Shown here piece after piece: positions 40,094 through 49,275 of a DNA stretch of 64,000 nucleotides. The notes below the pieces were generated by a model. It had not been told where the DNA came from, ran no database searches, and saw nothing but the letters and a program-made list of their open reading frames with translations. The number at the start of each line of letters is the position of its first letter. The stretch's first letter is position 1. Made by a program: the position numbers and the translations under genes. This DNA comes from Diprion similis (taxonomy: Eukaryota > Arthropoda > Insecta > Hymenoptera > Diprionidae), in the NCBI RefSeq assembly GCF_021155765.1, contig NC_060105.1, forward strand, positions 13,611,001 to 13,675,000. The letters are read 5' to 3'.

Positions 40094-41424
40094 TTAAGGG
40101 GGAATCCTGGTTTAAAAGGTTCAAAAAATCTTTTTTTCTACTGCCTAAATCGTAAGGTAAACTATCCAAGAATATATTCACAAAGTTCAGATGCAAATTT
40201 GAAGTATTTTCGAAGATACAAAGCTATTGCAGATATTTTGAAAGCAAATTCGTACAGTGGCGATTGCCCTGTTACAAAAAGTTACTGCGTGGGATATGTA
40301 AGAAAACGAATGGGTACGTGACTCTGAAATATAAGGGAGAATCATAAAAAAAGCTAATGATTAATTATGGCTTGGCAATTAGAAGAAATATTAATTCCGT
40401 CCAATAAATGAAAAAAGCTGTAATAGCTACGCTGGATCATTATTGCTCCACAGACAAATCCTCTCGACACGAGAATCATCGAACAGGCGTCGATAGCTGG
40501 TGTGAATGACGCAAAGCTAAATGCACGAATCAACTACGATCTATTAAGCATTCGCTCGATTGATTGACGAAAAAATTGAGAAGTACATTCCCCCGACCCT
40601 TGAAGAACTATCAATTGATGACCTTTTAACGAAATGCTTAAGCGATTACACGCAAAATTCAAACAGTCAAACCATGCAATTACTGGATTTGAATTTTGGC
40701 CAGCAATGCAAAATGTTTGCTGATGCGGCTGACGCACAGCGGATCAAAAGCGAAAACAGGCACCTGTCACATAGGACCAAGAAGTACGGCTCGCAGACTC
40801 GAACAAATGCATCAGAACGAGTTGTTTGAGGAAACAAAAGTACTACTATATGGACCATTTTCTCCTGTAGAAAACTTCAAAGCGTATTTTCTGGAGTTTT
40901 CATTTTTACGGGGTTTCTGAATTTTCGGACGTGACAGCAAAAAAGCTAAACGACCTATCGGCTCGAACCAAAGTTTTTTCTCTTCAGTACTGAATTCGCT
41001 TCTAAGTGAGCTAACAAAATAATTTAAAAAGTATTTTTTTACAGCACTAACTATTACAGCACCTTTAAATGATTTTTTTTTACAAGACACGTTTTTTTGC
41101 AAACTTGATATAATTTCACGATTAGAACAAGTTTTTCTAATTTACCCAGAAGAAAAATATATGATGATCGAAATTTTTTTTCGTTTTTTCGTGTTAGACA
41201 AGAATTATGAACTGCATCTTTCCCGCTAATTGGAAACTACAGTGGCAAGGCGCTCACGGAAAGTGCTCGTTGCTGTTCAGCTTATTATTGTATCTACTTC
41301 AAAAAAATTATTTTCACATTTGAAATACATAAGAAAAAATACCTCAAAATTTGCTGGGATAAGTTGTTTTTTCCCTTCCAAAAAAAGCTTTTTATGGGTC
41401 TTATAAACCAGGATCCCTCCTTAA
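40094..41424 (+). mobile_element. TTAA-flanked DNA transposon carrying a transposase relic (Kolobok/Mutator-like)
   Basis: TTAA at 40094-40097 and 41421-41424 brackets inverted ends: left TTAAGGGGGAATCCTGGTTT, right read inward TTAAGGAGGGATCCTGGTTT. Weaker pairing continues through a T-rich block. The interior codes, with frameshifts, for the C-terminal end of a Mutator-like transposase (40408-40829). TTAA target duplication with 5'-GGG ends is typical of Kolobok-type elements, while the protein resembles what databases call Mutator-like transposase. At 1.33 kb it is an internally deleted copy. Confidence 0.72.
40408..40829 (+). pseudogene. C-terminal relic of a Mutator-like transposase
   Basis: Two frames carry family landmarks in the expected order. 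The first, 40408-40509, reads MKKAVIATLDHYCSTDKSS through to GVDSWCE: the DSWC signature and preceding His. The next frame, 40560-40829, contains YIPPTLEELSIDDLLTKCL, then TQNSNS, then LNFGQQCKMFADAADAQRIK. These match the arrangement (PP.LEELS..LL.KCL...TQN.N) that I recall from the C-terminus of arthropod transposases of this type. A stop after SWCE, a frame change, and a deletion after TQNSNS make it non-functional. No catalytic-domain acidic residues remain. Confidence 0.65.
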
Positions 41425-41659
41425 TTTGTTGTCATACAAAAAATTAATATTTTTAAAACAAAACGATGGAGATGTTTTCAATCAAATTTTTAGTCATATC
41501 AATCATTTTTTTGTTACAAAATTTATATTATTGCAAAGAACTCACGCCGTGTTATCTTGAATAAATTGAAAGTCAGCATAAATATTCAAAGGCTTGATTC
41601 GATTCTATATTAAGTTATCATAAGTATTTCGTCCAACAAAAGTATTTTGTTAAATCAAG
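41425..41659. other. Short AT-rich spacer
   Basis: Nothing recognised between the TTAA element and the foldback at 41.66 kb. Confidence 0.4.
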
Positions 41660-42006
41660 CGGGTGCCCTTGTACATATATGTCCAAATATCGAAGTCCCC
41701 GTATTTCAAACACGAAAAAAGGCATAATAGCCCCAGTCTATATGAAATTCTGAATAAAAACATTCCAATTCATTTTTATTTAAGGCAGAATTAAAAAAAT
41801 GACACGGATTATATGAAATCGCCATAGTATAGTCGTAGAATTCATGCCATTTTTTTATTTCTTCCTCAAATAAAAATGCATTCGAGTGTTTTTGTTCAGA
41901 ATTGCATAAAGATTAGGGCTATTGAGCCCTTTTCCGCGTCTCAGATACTTGGACTTCGATATTTGGACATATATACGTTAGCATCGAAATCGACCAGGGC
42001 ACCCCC
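41660..42006. mobile_element. Foldback element of about 345 bp
   Basis: GGGTGCCC at 41661-41668 and GGGCACCCC at 41998-42006 are the outer ends. Inside them ATATGTCCAAATATCGAAGT (41675-41694) pairs with ACTTCGATATTTGGACATAT (41953-41972). Pairing continues inward to a centre near 41828, through AAAAACA(C/T)TCCAAT and ATTCATTTTTATTTAAGG blocks. There is no coding frame. It looks like a palindromic MITE. Confidence 0.78.
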
Positions 42007-42348
42007 TCAACTCATTCCCCTACGATTTAAGTTTTGATCGCACGGACTCGTAACACAGGTCGACAAAAAAAAACATGTTTTTCTGGGCTTCTGTTTTAAG
42101 GCGTAAATTCTGATGTTAGGCATTAAAAAACACCAGAATATCCATTCTTAGCTTTTGAAGTTTGCTTTTGTCTGTTTTACGTCGATAAGTAAGTTTTGAA
42201 GATTTTAATTGATTTTACCAACAGCAGGTGGTAGTATTTTGAACAAAACGGTAGCAAATTGCATATTACTCGCGTAAGGCACAGTAGCGAGTCTTTACTT
42301 GTCTATCAAACATTTAACAACCGTTCTTGTGTATTACTGAGTTAGAAA

Positions 42349-42570
42349 ATGGCGTCAAGACAGTGTAAACAAGATGTTGATTCTTTCTGTTTTATTTGCG
42401 GTGAATTCATGAAAGTAAGAAGCAAAAAATTTTTTTTGGCAACAAATTTAAAGCTTTGTGAAGCTTGTGAAGCCTACTTTAACCTGCAAATACGGAATCA
42501 AAATAAAAAATGGATACCTTACTTTGCCTGTGTTAATTTAAAATTATATCTAAAATTAAAATCTAAATAA
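42349..42570 (+). CDS. Short zinc-finger-like protein fragment of an arthropod repeat family
   Basis: A 73-codon frame opening with ATG: MASRQCKQDVDSFCFICGEF, then a basic hydrophobic stretch, CEACEAYF, and IRNQNKKWIPYFACVN. The FC.ICG start and the AYF...NQ.K.W.P..AC block match the N-terminus of a protein type that recurs many times in arthropod genomes and that I know only as an uncharacterised, transposon-associated zinc-binding domain. In those the domain continues with a second Cys pair and a long C-terminal part; here it ends after 73 codons, so it is a truncated copy. No splice donor restores a longer frame. It may be expressed or dead. Confidence 0.5.
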   Translation: MASRQCKQDVDSFCFICGEFMKVRSKKFFLATNLKLCEACEAYFNLQIRNQNKKWIPYFACVNLKLYLKLKSK

Positions 42571-43014
42571 GTTTCGAACATATTTATATTTTTGTAACTT
42601 GAATACTTAATAACTGTTATTATTATACGGAAAAATCATCAGAATTAACCCCAATTGGTCTCAATTCTCATACGAGAATATGATGGGAAATTATATTTGG
42701 GGTTTAATACGAGAAAATCCATACAAACATAAAAAAATCACTAGAAATATTCATTTTCGAACTTGATTTTTCATTAGTTTACGTTTGTATGCTATTACCA
42801 ATCATTATCATTGAATTAAAAAGACTCCGTAGTTCAGTAAAAGTTTTTCTGATTGTTATTTAAAATAAAATTGTGAAAAATTCAGTTATTTTTCTTAAAA
42901 TTGAAAACTTGCTCTGGTTTCTACAAAAGCAAACGTCGATAAAAAAAATTATTTTTTCTTTTACTAGTAACGTAGAAGAAACCAAAATTTGACATTAATA
43001 AGTTCGACCCAAAA

Positions 43015-43120
43015 ATCCCGTCGACCATAATCGACAGCAAGGTCAGTCACACGTGTAAATACCACGGCTCTCACTCGTGATTATCATATTTAGTTGTAGG
43101 GCAAAGGGTTAAGTAAGTAT
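43015..43120 (+). repeat. Dispersed repeat, CGACAGCAAGGTCAGTCACACG family, copy 1
   Basis: GTCGACCATAATCGACAGCA (43020 on) followed by AGGTCAGTCACACGTG, ACCACGGCTCTCACTCG and GTAGGGCAAAGGGTTAA. The same words in the same order are found at 58463-58610 with extra sequence inserted after CACACGT. Confidence 0.65.
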
Positions 43121-45888
43121 GGTGTTCGCAGCATTTGACTATAGCATTTAGTTGAATCAAACCAATATCACTTGACTCAAATAATTCTATTCCTTCATGT
43201 AGGAAAGAGCTTCCAACATCTGTTCCAACTTCCTGGATAACTTACCAATTCTATAATTCGGCCGTGTCGTAACGTATATACATTTATTCTTCTATGGTAG
43301 TTTATCACTGCGTCTTGTAGTTGGTTGTTTAGACGAGACACCATAGCGATGTTTCTCGTGGAGGTGCACCACCTGCGACGACACTACACCAGATGCATGT
43401 TGTCCGAAGTCGTCTATGGGGCAAGGGCTGTTCCCGTTGTCGAAACGTTGGGGTCCTATATCAAGCTAGGCTTTTGCCATCCGAAAATCCTCCTTTGCCC
43501 AGCGACCTGACCAAACAGTAGGAATGATCCCGGTATCACAGCGCACACTGTGCATTGCGACAATATTGCAGAGGTTGTATCCTCCAACAGGTAAGAGAGC
43601 TCTCTTAATTGATTTGATCGAGTGAATGTTCACTTCAACTGCGATAGATTACGTTAGACATTAAGTCTGTGACGTGTGGTGGTTTGTTCACCTGGTCATG
43701 TACTTGGATTTTACCTGATTTCGTTCAATAATTTATTTATCATTCATTGGCTTCTTCGGGTTTTTCCCTCTATTTCGTGGGGGTTTTTACGCCTCACAAT
43801 CAGTAAGTTGTTCGTCGTTAGTTTGTCCGTGTTGTAATAATAATTTAACTATAATTCTTGTAATTGCAAGACACTACATTTAAAGCTTTTAATGGAAAAA
43901 AAATCAAAAAATCGATTTCTATTTTTATTTTATTATCGCAATGTACACACATATATTTAAGTACAAGCACAAAAAATTTCTCGTCAATCCGGAAAATATT
44001 GACAACTGGATGTAAGTTGAAAAAAAAAAAATTCTACTTCATGTAAAGTGCTTCTGACAACTTAACCGCGTTTTTCTGAAAACTGAATTTTTAAAGTCGG
44101 TGAGCAAGATTTCTCGGAAACGGCTCAGTCGATCAGACTCAAATTCTAACACAAGCCTTTTAAGTATATTTTTTAGTAATTGATCGAAGGTTTTTCTCAC
44201 CGATAATTATTTTCCATCTTATAAACAATTTAAGACCTAAATTTTTGTTAAAAGGCGATTTTTTTTTTCTTTGAGAAGCCGCTATTTCGTCAAAAATTAT
44301 TATTTTGCTTATTCCGTCGATCAATTATAAAATAATACATTATATTAACGAAATATTTTTGGTTTTTACATTTTATATTATTCTGTCCAGAGATATCTGA
44401 CTCACCGCAAGACGCCTTGTTTTAGAGGTGCACCCGAAGATCAGCGATAGCAGCTTTCAAAATAATTATTTTTACAAATAAAAAATGCTACAATACAGCT
44501 AAAAGTTACCATAATATGTGTACAAATCTTTACTTTGATCAATTGAAACGTCGTCTCAAGAAAAATTCTTGAAGAATTAATTTTTTCGTTGGCCCCTTAC
44601 TGTATATAACCCCTTAAGAAGTATTAATCGATTGATCATCATCATTTTATTACAACGTTGTTTATATTGTTCTTCGAACCCTGTTGGGAAATTTATTTGT
44701 GCATACAAATTTTAACGACGTATAAGAAACGCTAACAACTCACATTAACAAATTTAAGGCATAGCTTCGACATGTAACGCTCTTCACAAATAAGATAAGC
44801 ATTGAATTTACTCATTATTTAATCAAACGCCTAGTTATTTTGTTTTTGTAAATTTGACGTTAAGAATGTTTCTGTGTATCCAACTATTTATATAATTTAA
44901 TGAGAGGATAAATTCCGGTCATTCAACCAGTCCTTTGATGCACTTTTACCAGATAAAATCAATATAGCTAACCAATTATCAAATGAAAATATCTGTTTAA
45001 TCGCTTTCATTTTCACTAAAATCCATAAAGCCTAAGAAATTCGTTACATTATATACATCTCTAATACCACTGATACGTAGTTTGGCTGTAGTCTCTTTAG
45101 TTCGTAATATTCTACGTTTTGATTTTATTATTCTCTTTTCTTATTACGTAAGACTAGCTTTCGTCTCTTTTCTATTTCTTACCGCTCTGTCTAATACTGC
45201 ATGTATCGTAAACTAAAAACTACGTATTTTCTGTATTGTTTCTATTCTGACATTTATTTTCTAACTATTTCTTTGATCAATGTGTTTCTGTAAATCTCCG
45301 ATCTAATTTCGATATTACCTGACTAACTTTTTGTATTTCGAGCATTTCCATATCGCTGATATACTATTACTTTACTACTTTACCTGTAATTTATCTTAAC
45401 AGCTTTCATTAATTGTGATGATATTATTCTTTTGTGACTGTATTATCTGCCATGCCCGCGTGGACCATACATTGTACTATCAATCAAATAAATTCACGGT
45501 TTGCGGGCTTTTTTAAACCGAGTGTGGAGATTAAAGTACGAGCCGAAGACAAACAAACTTTTTATCTATAAATAGATGAATAATCAATGTTTACCTATTG
45601 TTAAAATTATAGAAATGAATATTTTATAATTTGTCTATCTGTATGTTTTCTTCAAACCATTCTGTAAGCATTAGTCCATGTATATATGAATTTAATCAAA
45701 TATCATAAAAATAATTAGATGGCACTTTTTGGATCATCTATTATATTGATTTTAACTAATATGTGATCTTTAAATTAACGGGGATCATGGGGATCAATAC
45801 ATACTATTAAATCAGTTATCATTAAATTGTAGTGTAATCACTATTCTGTCACAGAAACTAATGACATATAAAACATAACATGGTATCA
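43121..45888. other. No recognised gene; possible upstream LTR of the Gypsy relic at its right end
   Basis: A GC-richer patch at 43270-43560 codes for nothing recognisable. The last 450 bp (about 45430-45888) may include the 5' LTR of the Gypsy relic: an AATAAA word near 45487 and an end AACATAACA directly before a TGGTATCAGA primer-binding-like site at 45890. The second LTR was not found, so its boundaries are unknown. Confidence 0.35.
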
Positions 45889-46029
45889 GAAAATGGTTCG
45901 AAAATGATATTTTAGTCCGCAGACTTCAATATCACTGAATTAAAGATATAAGAATAATTCTAACCTCAAAAATAATAGGAAAAGACACGCGATCGTCGAA
46001 GAAAATTAATTAGAAGAATAAAGATTGGA

Positions 46030-46620
46030 TGGATTTAAACCTGCACCCAGCTAGTTTAAACTCGACAAAAACGCAGTAAACAGTTTAACAAATTTCAAGC
46101 ACAGGTTTGAAATTTTACTAATCGCTGCAGACAAGAAAAAAGTGTCTGAGCAGAGGAAAATAGCCATGTGCCTTTGGTTGGTGAAGAAGCATTGGATATG
46201 TATAGTTATACGTTCGAGTTTCTGAAAAAAGGAAACAAACAAGGTCTTCGAAACTTTTAAAACGAACGTCAAGTCACGAATTAATATCGTAATAGAACAA
46301 AACAAATTTTTCACCACAGGCCAACACACTAATGAGCCCTTTGATTTATTCCTTAATGATTTAAAAAAAAAACTAGCTGAGAGATGTTAATTCGGTGATC
46401 AAGAAGAGTCGCTGATAAGAGATTGCATAATAATAGAAATCGTAGAAGACACCTTACAACAGCGCTTGTTGAGAGACTCTAACCAGAGCTTACAGTCAAC
46501 TATTACAAACTATAGAGCGGCCGAGATGAGCAAGATTCAACAGAAAACGCTGAAAGTAGGTGACACAGGAGTCACCAGCGCCATCGACGCACCCAAAATG
46601 AGAGATAAAAGAAGAGGGAA
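46030..46620 (+). pseudogene. Gypsy Gag-like relic
   Basis: With two frame changes the plus strand reads AADKKKVSEQRKIAMCLWLV, then TNEPFDLFLNDLKKKLAERC, then DQEESLIRDCIIIEIVEDT, and QQRLLRDSNQSLQSTITNYRAAEMSK. The order of these blocks matches the Gag of insect Gypsy elements. An in-frame stop follows AERC and frameshifts lie near 46220-46260. No zinc knuckle is visible. It would act as a structural particle protein if intact. Confidence 0.7.
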
Positions 46621-46694
46621 TAGTAATAATTCAACAAACAGACCTCACAGTAATAAGCTACACTACTCCTAACAAGACTAAGGCGATAGGTTAT

Positions 46695-46870
46695 GTGTTA
46701 TTAGACTGCATAATAGAAGGGATCAAAGAAAAAATTAAATTCATTGTTCTAGATGTTAGTGGTACGCCAATACTAGATCTAAAGACCTGTGTAAAATTGG
46801 GACTGGTCAAGAGAATAAATAACGGTGTTGCAGAGATAAAAACTCGAACTTTAGTAACGATAATAAGACA
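46695..46870 (+). pseudogene. Gypsy protease-end relic
   Basis: The frame reads KIKFIVLDVSGTPILDLKTC, then VKLGLVKRI. This corresponds to the post-catalytic part of a retropepsin, with a hydrophobic core and an ILGLKTC-like turn. The catalytic D-(S/T)-G triad is not present in the preserved piece. The frame runs on to 46934 into the left end of the inserted element. Confidence 0.65.
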
Positions 46871-46905
46871 GCAAAGGCCCAGTCAATGGGGCATAAAAAA
46901 GGCAG

Positions 46906-48346
46906 TTGCTCTACATCAAATCCGGGAGTTTTGATTTTTAGCAGGGTCATTGCGTTCGAGGTCATGAATGATTTCCTGAGTTTTTGACCTTGGCGAGTTC
47001 ACGCTCGCGTCGCCATCTTATAAAAATGGTGGCCAAAACCGTTGTTTTCGTAATATCTCCTTTCCAGTTGGTCCTACTACGAAAATATCTCAATAAATAT
47101 TATAGATAAGATAATTCCCTATAACTTTTGTATCAAACATTTTTTTCTAGATTAAACAGTTTACTTACTGGAACAGCCTAAAGCGAAGACGATTTCCATG
47201 ATTTTTCAAAACGCCCGTTTCCAGCTTGATGCTTTGAAACCACGTACCTTATAATTACATACCGACTATTTTTCACTCGTTGCCGCACTGCTAGAGGCAG
47301 ACTACATAGAATTTGGGTCAGGTAGACGGTCGGATTTCAGGTACTCTGGCCGAGATATATGTATAACGGCGATAAAACAAATGATACCTTGGGCTCACTT
47401 CGATGCCAACATTTCGTAAAATCTGTGACAAAAAGTAAGTTCAATCTGGCTGCGTTGACCCCTACACGAAAAGCTGCACGACTTCATGCATTCAGGACGT
47501 AGAAGATCCATAGCAATGGCGTTGGCAGAGTAGCAAGATTGGGCTCATTCCGATCCAAAATACAAAAGATCCTGCTCCTCAGGCTTTGCTGAAATTCATT
47601 TCATGTAAATGCAAGACCAAATGCAGCGCAGCTTGTGGTTGCAGGAAAGCAAGCCTAAAATGCTCCATCATCTGCGGTTATTGTAACGGACAGAGGTTCG
47701 AAAACGTGCCACAGAATTTGTACGACGTAGAAGACGACGCGCGACGTAAGTGAAGAAATCATCGAAAACATCGAGTGTAATAAAAATCAAGCATCAACAA
47801 ACATTGACGTAGAACAACCTGGACCTTCCAAACGAAACAGGTTAGAATAACTACCGAACGAAACAAGTGGATTAGGCCTACCGGCGAAACTATGCTAAAA
47901 AACGCGCTGGTGACTCTACCTCATGGTGACTATATCCTAACGTAGTGTGGAAATGAGTCGGGTAGCAGCAGATTCCGGATATAATGAATTCTTATGCAAT
48001 TATAGATTGATTATTTCAAAGCATCAAGCTGGAAACGGGTGTTTTGAAATTTATGGAAATCGTCTTCGCTTTAAGCTGTTCCAGTTAGTAAACTGTTCAA
48101 TCTAGAAAAAAATGTTTCATACAAAAGTTATAGGGAATCGTCTCATCTATTATATTTATTTAGACATTTTCGTAGTAGGACCAAGTGGAAAGGAGATATT
48201 TAGGAAAAAACAGTTTTTGCCGTCATTTTTCCAAGATGGCGACGCGAACGGGAGCTCGCCAAAGTCAAAAACTCAAGGAATCATTCATAACCTTGAACCC
48301 AACGACCTTGCCAAAAATCAAAACTCGTGGATCTGATGTAGGGCAA
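46906..48346 (+). mobile_element. Long-TIR DNA element (1.44 kb) inserted in the Gypsy relic
   Basis: The left arm, about 46906-47236, and right arm, about 48020-48346, are reverse complements at about 85-90% by eye. They start TTGC(T/C)CTACATCA(A/G)ATCC and continue through GAGTTTTGATTTTT and GCGTCGCCATCTT. The interior has a cysteine-rich CXC-type frame (47541-47753). The arms of about 330 bp are long for the size. No target duplication is apparent, which together with the missing retrotransposon DNA suggests a rearranged insertion. Superfamily not settled. Confidence 0.72.
47541..47753 (+). pseudogene. CXC-type cysteine-rich C-terminal fragment
   Basis: A 70-codon stretch to a stop reads IPIQNTKDPAPQALLKFISC, then KCKTKCSAACGCRKASLKC, then SIICGYCNGQ. 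The C.CK..C...CGCRK..L.CS..CG.C pattern is that of a CXC (tesmin/TSO1-like) metal-binding domain, here of the kind found at the end of uncharacterised repeat-family proteins in arthropods. Upstream pieces in other frames (LAALTPTRKAARLHAFR near 47455) belong to the same protein type, so the frame is broken. There is no start codon of its own. It may be the end of the transposon's own protein. Confidence 0.6.
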
Positions 48347-48349
48347 TAA

Positions 48350-48770
48350 TACCCATTGACTGGGCATGGTTTCATCAAGTAGAATTAAGTGACGAAAGTG
48401 CAGATTTGTACATAGTTATTACACCGTTTGGAAAACATAAGTATAGAAGATTATCATTAGGGCTATCTATGGCACCGGAATTATCAATACTAAAATTTTT
48501 GGTGACATCCAAAACGTAGTCATATACTTTGATGATATAATTATTGGAGCAGATAATGGGGTTGAACATGATAAGATATTAGAAAGAGTTTCAAAAAGAG
48601 CAAAGGAAAGTAACATTAATTTCCATTTAAAAAAAATACAGTACAAAGTAAAAGAAGTAAAATTCTTAGGATTGATATTTGGAGAACAAGGTGTTACACC
48701 GGATGCTAGTCATGTCGAGTTAACAATTAAGTTTGGTCAACTTAATAAAAAAAAGAATTGTTAAGAATAT
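48350..48770 (+). pseudogene. Gypsy reverse transcriptase relic
   Basis: The frame reads FHQVELSDESADLYIVITPF, then GKHKYRRLSLGLSMAPEL, and after a frameshift YFDDIIIGADNG (the (Y/F)xDD catalytic box, about 48531-48565), then FLGLIFGEQGV. The fingers and N-terminal palm, including the first catalytic aspartate, are missing. It could not make an active enzyme. Confidence 0.82.
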
Positions 48771-48899
48771 TAGAATTTTTGTCAACATTGATCCCAAATG
48801 ATTCAGAGTTAACTAATTCAGTGAGAGAATTGACTAGAAAACCAACAGATTGGCAGTGCAGACAGGACCATTAAAGCATTAGCAGTCATAAAAGACAAA

Positions 48900-49275
48900 A
48901 TAAGTAAAGTGCCCAATTTAAGATTGTTTGCCTCAAAGTTGCCAATATTAATTCAAACTGATGCCTCACAGAATGGGTTAGGGGTATGTTTACTCCAAGA
49001 AAACCAACCTGTTTCTTTTGTGTCAAAAGTGTTGACAAAAACTGAAAAAAGATACCCACACATGGAAAAAAAAAGTGAAAAGTTTCATCAATTCATATAT
49101 ACGCCAAGTAAAGGTACACACATACGGATCATAAACCCATAGTGTCGATCATTAGTCGAGATATTTATAAGGTAACACCGAGATTGCAGAGACTGAAATT
49201 GAAATTGCTTCAATATAAGTTAACCGTTGAATATTGACCGGGAAGGAAAATGCTAGTAGCAGACTGTTTCGGCAA
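48900..49275 (+). pseudogene. Gypsy RNase H relic
   Basis: Reads LPILIQTDASQNGLGVCLLQ, then PVSFVSKVLTKTEKRYP. After a frame change it continues with a TDHKP box (49122-49136) and PRLQRLKLKLLQYKLTVEY. The TDAS and DHK acidic positions are preserved, but a frameshift lies between them near 49070-49110. Recognisable coding ends at about 49270, with no integrase. Confidence 0.8.

Larger units (their letters stand above)
45889..49275 (+). mobile_element. Gypsy-type LTR retrotransposon relic, interrupted
   Basis: In order on the plus strand: a TGGTATCAGA primer-binding-like site (45890), Gag-like sequence (about 46030-46620), protease end (46695-46850), an inserted long-TIR element (46906-48346), RT (48350-48770) and RNase H (48900-49270). 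The integrase and 3' LTR are not seen. Several frameshifts and stops occur. The stretch between protease and RT palm is missing in addition to the insertion, so the copy was deleted or rearranged. The domain order fits Gypsy. Confidence 0.8.

Noticed and set aside
46906..48346. Reading the TIR-bounded insert as LTRs of the surrounding Gypsy element
   Set aside because: The repeats are inverted, not direct, and they lie inside the coding region.
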